Source: Porphyra umbilicalis
Taxonomy: Eukaryota > Rhodophyta > Bangiophyceae > Bangiales > Bangiaceae
Assembly: GCA_002049455.2 (NCBI GenBank)
Contig: KV919099.1
Location: forward strand, 1-64,000
Direction: 5' to 3'
Length of the DNA: 64,000 nucleotides
The notes below the pieces were generated by a model. It was given only the letters and a program-made list of their open reading frames with translations. It had not been told where the DNA came from and made no database searches. The stretch's first letter is position 1. The number at the start of each line of letters is the position of its first letter. The position numbers and the translations under genes were made by a program. Below, one piece after another: positions 1 to 11,668 of this stretch.

Positions 1-1
1 T

Positions 2-2110
2 GGGGGGGGGGTGGCTGTGGCGGGGCTCATGGCGGCTACGGTGCTCGGCAGCGCCGTCGAAGCTGTCAACTCACTGCCGGCAGTGGGTGAATCCCTTGAG
101 CTGGTATGTTGTGGAAGATCTTGTTGATCCGGGTGCCTCGATGGACTATTTTTCGCTTCAGTTGATGCGTGCGTCTCTACGACGGTGTGTTTGTATGGCG
201 ACTAACAGCTTATCTCCGTCTCGCTGCGTCTGTGACCGTACTGATGTTTTAACGACACGTTTACCCCGTGTTGGGAATCACAGGTTGGTGCGGCCTACAG
301 CCTCTGGTTTGTGCGCCGCTACCTGACCACCACGCTCGGGCGCAAGGAGTTGTCTACTACTCTGCGCTCCATTCCCCCACCTGAGACATCGTCGGCGGCG
401 GCGCGGAAGTCGAGGGCCCGCCACACGAGCGCGCCACCAACCTCGCGTCCTCAGCGCGGGGGTCGTGCTGCCCCTGGGACCGCCGCGGCTGCGCCCGCGC
501 AGGCCACCGCGACGGCTTCGCCCGCGGCTCCGCCCGCCGCTGCGCCTGCAGCTGCGTCCGCGGCTGTGAGCGGCACCCCCGCCGCGCCTACTGCGCCGAC
601 CACGACCGAGGTGCCGACCACCAACGCTGGCAGCGGGGTCATGATGTCGGCGACCGCCGAGGCTCCACCCGCGCTGACATCCCGCGTGGCACGTGCACGC
701 GCCGCCCGCGCGGCGCGTGCCGCTGAGCGGGCGGCCCGCCGTGCGCCCAAGGCTGTCGCCCCCAAAACGGTGGCCCTCAAATCGACGATCCCCGGCAGCT
801 CGGCCGTGGCTCTGTCGATGGCCGCCCCAAAGCAGACGCCACTCCGCGCGGCTGGCGCGGCCGCCGGCGGAGGCACTGTGTTTGGCGACGCCGTGACCAG
901 CAGCCGCACCCGGCGCGGTGGCGGTGGCTGGGGCGCCCGCGCGTCACCGGCCAGCGCTGCCGCGCGTGCGCGTGCGCGTGCGCGCTCGACGGGCCGCCAC
1001 GGGTTGTCTCCAGATGCGACCCGGGCGGCTGCCATGGTTGTTCGTGCTGCCGTGGCGGCCGCGGCGGCGATTGCCGCCGGGCCTGCCAAGTCTGTGGCTG
1101 CGCCGCCGCGCAAAAAGGCGGTGCGCGCGGCGCCGGCCAAGCCCGTCGCCGCGGCCAAGGCGGCGGCGCGGCCAGTTGCTGCTCCCCGATCGGCCTCTGC
1201 GCCCGTGACGGCGACCGATGCTGCCGCTGCGGCCCCGTTGCAGTCTGTTGCGGCACCGGCGGCTGCCGTTGCGACCGCCGCGCCGGCACTCAGTGCAGAG
1301 GCTTCCAAGTGGCGCGGCTGGCGCTTTGCGCGCAAGCGCGTGGTCCAGCCCCCGCCGCAGCCGCAGGATTCGATGCCGTCGGCCGCGGGAAGCGCCACTG
1401 CCTCGCTCTTTGCCCGCAACGGCCTCAACTGGGGTGGGTGGCGGGGCGGCAACCCGGCCGCGCTGGCGACCATCGGTGGCACGAACGTGATGGCCGTGTC
1501 CAAGGCGGCTGCTGCCACGGCGGCGGCTGCAATCCCCGCAGCGGCGGCGGCCATTTCTACGGCCGCCGCAGAGGTGCCAGTGGTTGTCTCGACGGCCGCC
1601 GCGCGGACGTCTGCGGCCGCCACGGCCACCGTAGCTGGCCTTCCGGCGGCGGCCGCCGCCCTCCCAGAGACGTCTGTCAAGGCCGCCTACACGTTGGCCA
1701 CCCACGACGTCAAGGTGGGCGGCTGGCGATTTGCCGGCCCCACCCAGTGGCGCGAGTCGGCGGCCGAGGTCGAGGCCGCCCGCGTAGCCGCCGAGGCGGC
1801 GAAGCGAGCCGTCCCCGCGAGCGCCGTGCAGCTGTCGGCTGCCATTGCCGTCCATGTCCATCGGACTCAGGCTGAGGCGAAGGCGGCGGCCAAGCCGGCC
1901 GCCCCGCCCGTGCCGTGGAACCGCAGCGAGTGGGTGGCGGAGACGATGGCCGCCATGGAGGCGTCGCCGGCGTCTGCAGTGCCGACCAACACGTACGTGG
2001 CACCGGTGGCGCGGCGGCGCGGCGGTCTCATGATGCGCGCCAAGAAGCTCAAGGTCCACGCCAAGGTCCATGCACCGTACGAGAACAAGTTCCTCATCCG
2101 GGAAAACTGA
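2..2110 (+). CDS. CURT1/CAAD-domain thylakoid protein with long Ala-rich tail (5' end off window)
   Basis: The first exon in view (to 103) joins in phase 0 to an exon starting at 284, across an intron with a GTATGT donor and CACAG acceptor. The join rebuilds the CURT1/CAAD core: a hydrophobic stretch, AVEAVNSLPAVGESLELVG, then YSLWFVRRYL and RKELSTTL. In plants and cyanobacteria this domain has two membrane helices and bends thylakoid membranes. Known CURT1 proteins stop soon after it; here about 570 residues follow, rich in Ala, Pro and Arg. The tail carries recurrent Trp motifs: GGGGWGAR (about 917), KWRGWRFA (1307), NWGGWRGG (1426) and VGGWRFAG (1714). It ends in a basic KKLKVHAKVHAPYENKFLI segment. 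No ATG suits the second exon alone, which supports the splice model. The true N-terminus, probably with a plastid presequence, lies left of the window. The tail's function is unknown; a scaffold or linker role is inference. Confidence 0.72.
104..283 (+). other. Predicted GT-AG intron of the CURT1-domain gene
   Basis: This 180-bp intron has donor CTG|GTATGT and acceptor ATCACAG|GT. It keeps phase 0 and joins the two halves of the conserved ELVG motif. Its base composition is visibly lower in GC than the flanking exons. The short open frame inside it is therefore not a gene. Confidence 0.7.
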
Positions 2111-2448
2111 AGGGGTCGCTCGACAGTGCGGCCTGCAAGCAGGCCCGCGGCGGAGCTGCATCGCCGGAATTGGAGCACACCCGAGGAGCCGCGTCGCGTC
2201 GTTGGCGTGGCGTGAAGCACGCGGTCAAACGGTAGGCCGCGACGGCAGGCCACACGGCGCCCCTGCTTACAGGGATTGCGTACACATGCGTATCACACGG
2301 TCGGTCATGCCCGCCGGCCGTCATGCTTAACGGTTTTTTCTTTCACATAGCGAGTGAGTAGCGACATAGCGCACCAAGTGTACCAAACATCACATCACAC
2401 CATCCACGAGTCAGGTCCTGAAGGCAAAAGCATTCAGGCGGGCACGCT
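2111..2448. other. Convergent intergenic region
   Basis: This stretch holds the 3' ends of the CURT1-domain gene and the bromodomain gene, which converge. A lower-GC stretch near 2320-2420 is the likely transcript-end region. No gene or clear repeat was seen. Confidence 0.5.
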
Positions 2449-5390
2449 TCATTTTGGTGACCGCCGACCTCCCTCTGAGCCACTCTGCTCGACTTCGCGG
2501 TCCCCGACCCGGTCCGTCCGTAGTGGGGGATCCGCCTCATCGGCGACGCGTGGAGGCGGGATCGTCGTGGCCGTCGTCGCCGTCTCAGCCCCACCGCCCT
2601 CGTCGCCGCGCGCTTGCTTTCTTGCCGGGCTGTCTCCGCTCCTATCGCAGCTCCGCGGCGCACGGGGGGAGCGCGGCCCGCCGTCGCGCCCTGCGTCCCG
2701 CGCCGCCGCCTCTCCGCCAGACGGCCGGTCGGGGCCGTCGTCGTCGCGCGCCGCCCCACCCGGTGCGCGGCGTGGGGACTCTGGCGAGCGACTCCTCCCC
2801 CCGCCACCCTCCTCGCCACTGCCCGCCGGATGCAACGTGTGGATGGCGTCCTCGCTGCGGAGGGGGAGTGCCCGTGGCGGCTGCTGGTCGGCGGCCGAGG
2901 GAGGCGCGGCGGCGTCTGACGCGCGCTCTCGGGGCGGAGACGCGTCTCGTGGGGCGGGCAGGGGTGGCGGTTGCGCCTCGCCCTCGCCGTCATGACGGCT
3001 CGAGTGTGGGCTCGAGGACCGCCGTTGCCGGCCACCGCCGTCGACCTCGTCGTCGCGGCGCCCAATAGGGGCTCGGTCTGCTTCTGCTCGAGTCTCCATT
3101 GCCTTGCCGCCGTCATGGTCGTCCCGGTCGCCGTCGCCATGGCGGCGCCGCGCGTCTTCGACTGCGGGTGCCACGGCCGGCGGCACGGCCTTGCCCTCCT
3201 CGTCCGACGGGCACCCCCGCTCCGCGGCGGCAGCCGCCCCCATCAGGGCCTCCCCTGGGGACCCCCCGCTCGGGTGTTTGGTGTAGGTCGGCGGGCGCCC
3301 CCCCGGGCGGCACTCGGACACGGGCGAGCGCGCGGCGGCGAGCGTCGCGCCCGCCGACCGCGAAAAGCCCGCCGGCGGGTAGAGGGGCACCGCCGCCGCG
3401 GCGGTTGTGGACGCGGCCGGCGACGGCCGCGTCACCGCCGCCGCCAGCCGCTGCTTGTCCGCCGCCGCCTGCGCGCGCCGCCGCCGGCGGGAGCGGTCGC
3501 TCGCGCCCGACGCGCCCGAGGAGCTGGAGCCCGTCGACGACCCCGACGAGGTGGAGGAGCCCCCGCGGGACGTGGAGCTCCCCGACCCCGACGAGGAGGA
3601 GGAGGAGAGGTACGAGTGCGTCGCGCGTGGCCGCCGCTTGGGCGCCCCCGCGCCCGCAGTGGAGCCGCCGCGGCCGCCACCGACCGACGCTGGCGGCCGC
3701 GGCGGGGGTGCAGCCGCCACCTCGGCCGCCTCCCGCTCCTTGGCCACGGCCAGGCGGGCCTCCACCGCCGCCATCTCCTTGCGGAGCGCCGTCAGCTGCG
3801 CCTTGGAGATGGCTTGCTTCCGCCCGTGCCGCAGCGTCGCGTGGATCATCGCCTCCATATCCCGCAGCGTGTGGTTGTCGAGCGAGTCAATGTCCAACTC
3901 AATCTCCTGCTCCTCATTGACGGGGAAGGACGCCGACGTGCTGCGGGCGACGAGGGAGACGAGTTTTTGGAGCTGCTCCGACGGCAGCCGATTGACATTT
4001 ACCGACAGCTCCACCTTCCCTTCGTACGTCATGGGCACGTCGCGCAGGGCGGTGATGGACGCCTTGTCCCCGCCCGCTGCCGCCGTGGACCGCAGGCGCA
4101 GCAGCTCCCGCTCCAGCGACGCCACGCTTGGCGGCCCTGACACGTGCGCGGCGGAGCGCGACATGACGCTCTCCTCCATGGCCGCCGCGGCGGGGGTGCC
4201 GCCGGCGCCACCCCCCGACCGCCCGTCGACGCGCCGTTTTTTGGCGCGCTTGGCCGCGGGCGCCCCTGACCGCCCCGCCCCCGACGCCCGCCGCACGGGC
4301 GACGAGTCGACGAGCGGCCGCTGGGCGTCCCAGCCCCGCGAGGCGGCCACCCCACCCGCGGCGCCGCCATTCACCCCGTACCGCGGCGCCGCCGCGGCGC
4401 CGTCGCCGCCGTCGCGGGCGCGGGGCTGCTCCTCGGCCGCGCCGCGCTTGCGCGTCGACGGGCGCGCGCGCGACGACGCCGCGTCGGCGGGGTCGGACTT
4501 GGCCCCCGACTTGGACGCGCCCCCGCCCGCCCGCCGCCGCTCGGGGGGGGCGTCCGCGGCGGGGAGGGCCGCAAACTTGTCGTCAAAGCGGCCGAGCAGC
4601 CGCGTGGCGGCGGTGTGGAAGGGGTCCCCGGGGGTGTTGTACGCGAGCGCGTTTTGAAACACGAGCCGCACGTCTGCCGCATAGGCGGCGGGGTCAAAGG
4701 TGGCGGCGCCCTGCCCCGCGGCGGCGGCAGACGCCCCGCCGTCGCCACCGCCCGCCGCACCGCCGTCACCGCCACCGTCCCCGTGCCCGTCGCAGCCGCC
4801 GCCGGCTGCCCCCGCCGCCGGTGGCAGCGTGTGGTAGGCGCCGTCGTGCAGCTGCTGGAGGACCGTGCCGAGGTCCATCTGCCGCTTGACCGTGTCGTGG
4901 TAGCCCGGCAGCTGGTCGGCCGTCCAGATGGACGTGATGGGTTTGGAGAAGCTCGCCGCGTCCTTGATGCGGAGCATCTCTTTCAGCACCCGCGCGCAGT
5001 AGGAGGCTTGGCGGCCGCCAAAGGCGGGCGCCCCGGCGGCGCCGCCCGCCGCCGCCGAGCCCCGCGCGGAGCGGCTCGAGCGGGATTTTTTGACAGTCTT
5101 TTTGGACCGCGCCTTGGCGCGCGCGCCCGCCTCGCCGCCACCGCCCGTCGTGACGGGCACGCCCGCCGACAGGTGCAGCGAGTCAAACGGCCCGTGGGCG
5201 CCACACGGCGGCAGCGCGCCGCCCGTGGTCGTCGCGCGGGCGCTTAGGAGCGGGGAGGCGGCCGGGGGGTAGGCCGCCGCCGCCACCGCCGCGGCGGCCA
5301 CCCCGGACCGCGCCACCGCGCCGCTGCCGTGCCGTCCGGCGTGCGGCCGCCCATCGTCCATGGGGACGGCGGCGGGGTACCCGCCGCCGT

Positions 5391-5427
<37 letters not shown>

Positions 5428-6070
5428 GCCGCGGGCGCTCCCCCCACCACCGTCGCCGGCGTCGCCACTCTGGCGGCCGCCGCCGGCGGCGCCCCCCCCC
5501 GCGCGGCTCGGCGCGGCGGGCGGCGGCGCGTGCAGCGCGCGGACGCTCGCCAAGCGCGTCTTTTCCAAGTCAATCTGGTTGAGGCGCTCGAGCAGCCGCG
5601 ACCGCCGCTCGTCAACGTCCACGCTGCCGCCGGCACTCACGTCGACAAACGACGGGCGGCGGAGGGGCGGGTCCGACCCGGCCGCCGCATTGCGCGACTG
5701 CCCAGGGGGGGAGGGGGGAGGGGCAACCAAGGGGCGGGGGCGGGGCGGGGGAAGAAAGGGCGTCCCCAACCATCAGCACACGGCGAGGCAGGGGGTTGAG
5801 GCAAAGGGGGGGGGGGTCGTGGGCGCAAGCGCGCAGGAAAAAAGAGCCGGGGAGAAAGACGCGAAGAGAAAAAGTCGTTAGAAAAGTGCGCCAAGAAAAT
5901 ACAATCCGCTGATACTGTTGGCACTGAAACGCATACAGCGCACAGAAAAAAAAAAAAAAGAAAAAAAAAAAAAAAGCCAGCAGCACCGGCACCAGCGCAG
6001 CAGCCCCCCACCCAGCCACCCAGGCGAAAAAAACAACACGGGGACGACGCGCACGTACGTTTTGCTCCAT
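2449..6070 (-). CDS. Bromodomain-NET (BET/GTE-type) chromatin reader
   Basis: Predicted as two exons: 6070-6059 coding only MEQN, and 5697-2449, giving 1086 residues. The donor AAC|GTACGT and a pyrimidine-rich acceptor CTGGGCAG keep phase 0. The large exon has no suitable ATG at its start. A single bromodomain lies at about residues 236-382 (GYHDTVKRQMDLGTV, then FQNALAYNTPGDP with the acetyl-lysine-binding Asn). It is split by a ~40-residue Gly/Asp insert. A NET domain follows at about 558-628 (MTYEGKVELSVNVNRL; EIELDIDSLDNHTLRDME). Basic KRAKKRRVDG is a likely nuclear signal. The tail is Ser/Arg/Pro-rich and disordered. One bromodomain plus NET matches plant GTE proteins rather than two-bromodomain animal BET proteins. 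Role by family: binding acetylated histones and regulating transcription. Confidence 0.85.
5698..6058 (-). other. Predicted intron of the bromodomain gene, with poly-T tract
   Basis: A 361-bp GT-AG intron runs between the tiny first exon and the main exon. It contains two adjacent A runs on the plus strand (5948-5974; poly-T on the transcribed strand) and ends in a long pyrimidine tract. The poly-T lies well upstream of the acceptor. The intron boundaries are inferred from consensus and phase only. Confidence 0.5.
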
Positions 6071-7387
6071 GACGGCTCGCACCGCCGGGTCATGTGCGGC
6101 CGCGCCGCACCCCCCCGCGGCGGTGGCTGGCGGCGCGACGCTCGACCCGCACCGGTGGCCCGCCAGACAACGGCGGGGGGAGCGCCCAGACGCCCCACAC
6201 CAATGAGCACGGGGCGGCCCACAGACCGAGTCACCAGCGCGGGGGGGGGGGGGAGGGGGGGGGGCGCCACGGCGCCGCGTGCGCGTCGCCGCGAGCCGCC
6301 CGGGCGGGGGGAGCGCGGGGCGGGTCAGGGGGGGGGCGGGCGCGGAGCGGCCTGCTGCGCGGCCGCACTGGCAGCAGCACGCCGCGCGGCGGGGGCCGCG
6401 GGAGCGGCGCGCGGGCGCGCCAAGGGCGGCTCGCGGAGATGGGCGGGCCCGGGAAAGGTGGTGTAGTGGAAGAAATTCCGAGCACCAACACACACTTCCG
6501 TCGTCAAGTATCCTTGGCTGGATGGGTTTCCGCCACTTGTGCACGACCCGTGAGTCATTGCCACCCCATTCTTCATCGCCCCAACCAGTCCACCAAAAAT
6601 GTTCCTTCTTTCTGTTTTTAAAAGAGCCAGAGGGCGGTGCCGCTGCACCAACCGCGTTCCGGGCACTGGGAGCGAGCGCCTTGCAGGAGCGGTGGTCGCG
6701 GGGCCTCGCCCCACGCCCCACGATCCACTGTATCCATACGGTTCCCCGCAAGGGAGGCGAGCGTCTGCAGCGGCGCGCGCCGGCAGGCGGCCTCCTCGAC
6801 CCCGGCCGGCCGGCCGGCTGGCGGCGGCGGCGGCAGCCTCGCGACCGGGACCGGCGGCGGCGCATCCGCGGCGGCTCGGCCGCAGGCGCCACGAGGCGCG
6901 GCGCCGGCGCGGCGGCACCGGGCGCCCCTGCGCCGTCGGCCTGCGCTCCCGGGCGGCGTCGGGCGGGCGGCGCGCCCTCCCTCCCCCCCCCCCGCCGCCG
7001 ACACCGGCGGCGGCGCGCCCGGGGGGGCGCGCGCGCGCCGCGCCGGCGCGCCGCGGCCCCCCCCCCGCGTGCAGGTGCCCGCCGCGCCGGCCCGCCGGGC
7101 GGGGGGGCGGCCACGCGGCCACACGCCGGCGGCGCGCCGGTGGGCCACCTTGTGGGGGGCCTGTGGGGGAGGAGGGGGAGCCGCGCGCGCGCCCCCGCGG
7201 CGGCGTCGCGGTCACCCAGTGAACGGCGGGTGTGGGCGGGACGGCGGCGGGCGCGGCGGGCCGCGGACGCCACCGGCGGCGGCGCGCGGCGGGGGGGTCG
7301 ACCGGCGCGCCCGGTCGGCCACGGGTGCGGCCGCCGCGGCGGGGGGGGGGGGGGGGGGCGCCGTCGGCAGCGGGTGCGGCGACCGTG

Positions 7388-7422
<35 letters not shown>

Positions 7423-7473
7423 AGCGGCAGGAGACCCGGCGGCGGCGGCGGCGGCGGCGGCGGCAGACCGCCC
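6071..7473. other. Divergent promoter region between bromodomain and glycosyltransferase genes
   Basis: The stretch is mostly extreme-GC, low-complexity sequence open in nearly all frames, which is not evidence of coding. A lower-GC island at about 6470-6640 interrupts it. G runs, GGC triplet repeats (7390-7466) and CG-rich blocks lead up to the glycosyltransferase start. No recognised gene. Confidence 0.5.
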
Positions 7474-7593
7474 ATGACCGTGCCGATGGACGAGGAGGAG
7501 CGGGGCGCGCTGCTGCCGCCCCCCGACGCGTCGGCAAGCCGCCGGCCGGGCCACCCCCCGCCGCCGGTAAAGGCTCGCGGCGGCAGCGGCGGC

Positions 7594-7624
<31 letters not shown>

Positions 7625-10050
7625 GGGGCGGTGGCCGCCCTGCGACCCCGCGCGGGGTGTCCCCGCTCCGCGCGGCGGCCGTGTGTGCGGCGACGCTTGT
7701 GGCCGGTGCGCTCGTGGCCGCCGCCGTGGCGCTGCTGCTCGCCGGCGACGGGGGCGGCGGCGGCGCCGCGCGCCTCCGCGCGCGCCTGCCGGCCGCCTTT
7801 GGCTCCCGCCCCCCCCGCCGGGGCAGGGGGGGGGGCGCGGCCGCCGGCGGGTGCGGGTGCGGGTGCGGGTGCGGGGGCGTATGGGACCCCCGGGTGGCCC
7901 GCCCTGCGCGTCGCCGCCTCGGCGGTGCTGCCGGGCGTGAGCCTCATTGCCGCCTGCTCGGCGCGGCAGGCGGTGCTGGCGGGGGTGCTCCCGGGGTGGA
8001 CCCGCGTGGCGGGCGTCGACGAGGTCGTCCTCGTCGACTGGGGCGCCGACCCGCCGCTCGCGTCGGTCGTCGCGGGCGGCGCAGAGTGGGGTGCGGCCGC
8101 CGCCGCCGCCGCCGCCGCCCGTGGCAGCACCCCCCCCCCCGCCCCCGCGCCCGTGCGGCTGCTGCGGGTGGTTGGGGAGGGGGGCTGGCAGCTGACGCGC
8201 GCGTACAATTTGGCAGCGGCGGCGGCGCGCCACGCGACGCTCCTCCGCGTCGACTGTGATCACGGGGTGGCGGCGGGCTTTGTGGGCGCCCACCCCCCGC
8301 GCCCGCGCGCCTTTTACGCGGGCAACTACATGGCGAGCCGCAACGACAATGAGGTGCACTTGAACGGGGCGGCGGTCGTGTCGCGCGCCGACTTTTGGGC
8401 GGTCGGCGGCTACGACGAGCGCCTCCAAGCGTACGGGTATGACGATGAGGATTTGTACGCGCGGCTCGGGCGGGACGCGGGGCTCGCCCGCCTCAACGTC
8501 TCGTACGACCTCGTGCGCCACGTGCGGCACGACAATGCGGCGCGGTCGGCGCGCGCCTTCCCCCGCGCGCGCATCGACTACCACGCGCTGCTGCTCGAGG
8601 GGCTCCCCGCGTGGGGGGGGAACGCCACCTCCCCGCCCCACGCCACCTACGCGCTGCGGCGGGCGGCGGCGGGCGACGGGGGCGGGTGCCTCGAGCGCAC
8701 CCCGTCGGGGGATATCGTGCCGCCCGCGGGCGCGCCCGCCGCCGCCGCCGCCGCCGCCGTCGTCACGGCCGTCACGACGCCGCCGTCGGTGGAGGCGGCC
8801 ACGTCCGCCGCCGACCGGGCGGCGGCGTGGGACACGGCCGTCGGGCGGCGGCTGTGGGGCGACTACGATTTGCCGTGGGATTTTTTTTCGGGGCAGCCCC
8901 TCCGCGTGCGGGAGCGGCTGCTCGGCCGCCTCAACGCGCGCGCCGCGGGCGCGGCGGCGGCGGCGGCGGCGGGGGGCGACGCGCGGGGCCTCCCGCGCGT
9001 GCGCCTCCTCGTCGTGCACGCGGCGTTTGGGTTGGGCAACCGCCTGCGGGCGGTCGGCTCGGCGGCGGCCTACGCGGCGGCCACGGGGCGGGAGCTGGTG
9101 GTGGTGTGGGCGGCCGACGCGCACCTCGGCGCGGCGCTCGGGGACCTCTTTGCGGTCGGCGACACGGGCGGGGGGGGGTCAATGGGAGCACCCCGCCGCC
9201 CGCCGTGGCGGCCGCCGCGTCGGCCGCCGCGGGCCAAGGCCTCACCGTCTTCCGCTCGTGGGGCCTCACGTGGCCGCTGGCGGATTACGCGGCGTGGGAC
9301 GGCGCGTGGGCGGCGTGGCGCTTTTACAACTACATGGTCGACGGGGGCGTGGGTGGGGGCAAGGACGCCCCCATTGACGCCCCCGCCACGGCCCACGTCT
9401 ACTGGCAGTCGGCGTACGTGATGGCCGCGGACGGGGCGTTGACCAACTGGACGGCGGCCAACGCCGCGCTGCGCGCGCTGCCCCTCCACCCGGCGGTGAC
9501 GGCGCTCGTCGACGGGGTGGCCGCCCGCGTGGACGTGGCCCGCCTCGGCGGCGCGCACGTGCGGTGCCTCAACTTGACCGCCGACATCCCGTCGATTGCC
9601 AACGCGACGGCCTACTATGGCGCGGCGGGGGCGGCCGACCTCCGCCACTGGCGTGCCAAGTCGACGCCCGCCGCCTTTGCGGCCGAGGTGGTCGCGCGCC
9701 TCCGCGCCGCGGCGGGCACCCTCGACGGCTGGTACGTGGCGTCTGACTGGGGGGGACCGCCGCCGTCGTGCGGTCGGCGGTGGACGGCGCGGCGCCGCCG
9801 CTGCCGCGCCGTCGTCTGGGGGGGGGGGGGCGTCGGTCGTGACCCTCCCCCCGTCTGTGACGGCGGGGTGTGAGGGCGACCGGGGCGTGCGGTGTGTGCG
9901 CGCGGCGCTCGCCGACGCGGTGGTGCTCGCGCGCACGCCCGTGTTGCTCGGCTCGACGTGGTCCTCCTTTACGGAGCTCGTCATGCGCCTGGGGGGGTCA
10001 AGGCCGAGCTCGCAGGCTCGGACTGGGGGGACGTCGACGCGGCGCGGTAA
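7474..10050 (+). CDS. Type II membrane glycosyltransferase: GT2/GT7C-like domain plus GT23-like fucosyltransferase domain
   Basis: The ATG at 7474 begins MTVPMDEEERGALL, then a Gly-rich stretch and one membrane helix (about residues 68-91) typical of Golgi type II enzymes. Domain 1 (about 7900-8620) has SLIAACSARQAVLAGVLPGW and VDEVVLVDWGAD. Its RVDCDHG stands where GT2 enzymes have a DxD, and YGYDDEDLYARL is typical of galactosyltransferase C-terminal domains. Domain 2 (about 9000-10050) has GLGNRLRAVGSAAAY and GSTWSSFTELVMRLGG, the hallmarks of NodZ/FUT8-like GT23 enzymes. The reading frame changes about six times, each at a G or C run (for example near 7830, 9175, 9755, 9825 and 9991-9997), ending at TAA 10048. 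I read this as one gene with homopolymer-length errors, not several genes. Likely role: synthesis of glycoprotein or wall glycans; donor and acceptor sugars cannot be read from sequence. Confidence 0.72.
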
Positions 10051-11668
10051 AGGGGGGGTGGGGGGGGGGGGTGGTGGTGGGGGGGGGGGGGGGGGACACG
10101 CCGTGCGGCGTGGTGCCAAGGAGGACGCGCTCCTTTTTATTTTTTTTTTCCTGCGCCCCGCGCCGCCCGCGGCGCGCCGCCGCGTCAGCGCCCTGGCTCC
10201 GCCGCCCCGTCCACGTCCGCACGCGCGCCCGCGGGTGGGCGGCGCGCAGAGGGGGAGCCGGCCCCTGCCCCCCCCCGAGCCGGGCGCGCCCGTGCCCGGC
10301 ACGGCCCCCGTGGCGGCCGGCGGCGGCGACGGGCCGTGCCACGGGCGCGGGCCGGTGGTGGCCCCCCACAGTGCGGCCGGGGGAGGGGGTGTGGGGGTGG
10401 GGGCCGACGTCGGACCGACGGGGGACCCGCCCGTGGCCTCGTCGGCGTCGCTCTCCGTGGCAGTGTCGGCGGGGGCCACACGCCCATCGCAACCATCGCC
10501 GTTCCTACGGAACAGCCCGTTGCCCCTGCGCCTGACGGCCGACCCGCCGCCCGCGGGGGCGCCATCGTTGGCAACCCAACCCGTCGATCTGTCGGCGTGG
10601 CGCGACCGACACCGACGGCGGTGGGGACGTGCGCCGCGCCGCCCGTGCGGTCGCCGCACGGGGGTGGCCCCACGCGTCCGCCGCGCCTCGTGCGCCACTC
10701 CCATGCGCAACCGCGGGGTGGCTTCCATGGCGCCGTCGCGCGGGACACGCCCCGACGACCGCGCGCGGGTCGGCAGCCCCGTCACGACGGGGCGCCGCAC
10801 ACCCCCGCCCGAGCCGCGGCGCGGCGGCGGGTCGCCGCCGCGGGGGAGCGGGGGAGCGGCCGGCCCACCGGTGAATGGGGGGATGGCAGCGGGCGGCGGC
10901 GGGGCACCCGCCGAGCTGCGGCGGGGGGGAACCACCCGTGGCCCACCGCTTGCGTCGTGCAACACAGCTGTTGCGTGGGGTGTGGCGGGGGGGGGGGGGC
11001 GGGGGGGGGGCTCGTCCCGCGCGCTGCGCATCGAGCAACACTGCTGTTGCGCGGGCAGGGGAGCGCCCCTGCCCCGCGCTGTGCGACGAGGCGGGCGCGC
11101 GCGGGGCGCGGCGCGCGGCACCGCTGTTGCGGGGGGGGGTATCATATCCATGATGGATGCGGCGGCTCGTCCCCGCGCCGCGGGGCGGGTGCTCGAGCGC
11201 CACCGCCGGCCGCCGCGCGGGCCCCGGTCGCCGCGGCGCGCGCGTCGCCCCGCGCCCGGCATTGGTGGCGCGGGCGCGTCTGCCGGGGGCCACCCCGCCG
11301 CCCGCCGACCGACCGGCTGACGGGTCGGGGCTGACGGGTGCCCGCCCCCGGGGGCGGCGACACGCGGCAACCGCGGGCGGGGTGGCCGAGGCGCCGCCGT
11401 CGCTCGCGGCGCTGCCGCTCGTGGCGCCGCCCCGACGCACCCGCGCGTGGGGGGGCGCCCGAGGGGCCCCCCGGGCGAGCGTGTGTGCGGCTCGCGCGGC
11501 GGCGTCTTGGGGCGTGCCGCGCTCCTTGCCGACGCTTGGGCCGCGCGCCGCGTCTCTACCCCCAAACAAACGCACGGCCGTGCGGCGGCTCCGCGGCGGC
11601 TCGACGCCCGGCCCGACGCGATCTGCGAGTGTTTTTGTTTTTTTTTCGTTGCGCCGCCGCGGTGCACC
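10051..11668. other. GC-rich intergenic region with G runs
   Basis: Long G runs (10058-10095), a T-rich spot at 10134-10150 and low-complexity GC-rich sequence fill this stretch. Open frames on both strands reflect composition. The only structured element noticed is the triple motif listed separately at 10959-11130. Confidence 0.5.
10959..11130. repeat. Three spaced copies of a near-palindromic GCAACAC-GCTGTTGC motif
   Basis: GCAACACAGCTGTTGC (10959-10974) and GCAACACTGCTGTTGC (11035-11050) are near-perfect palindromes. A third, weaker copy GCACCGCTGTTGC sits at 11118-11130. Spacing is about 76-83 bp. They lie about 0.55-0.7 kb upstream of the secreted-protein gene at 11669. They could be degenerate tandem-repeat units or protein-binding sites. 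Confidence 0.4.

Noticed and set aside
5612-9124. A 1170-codon minus-strand open frame
   Set aside because: It is an antisense shadow across the bromodomain gene's 5' part and the glycosyltransferase. Extreme GC leaves almost no stop codons, and the sequence has no domain.
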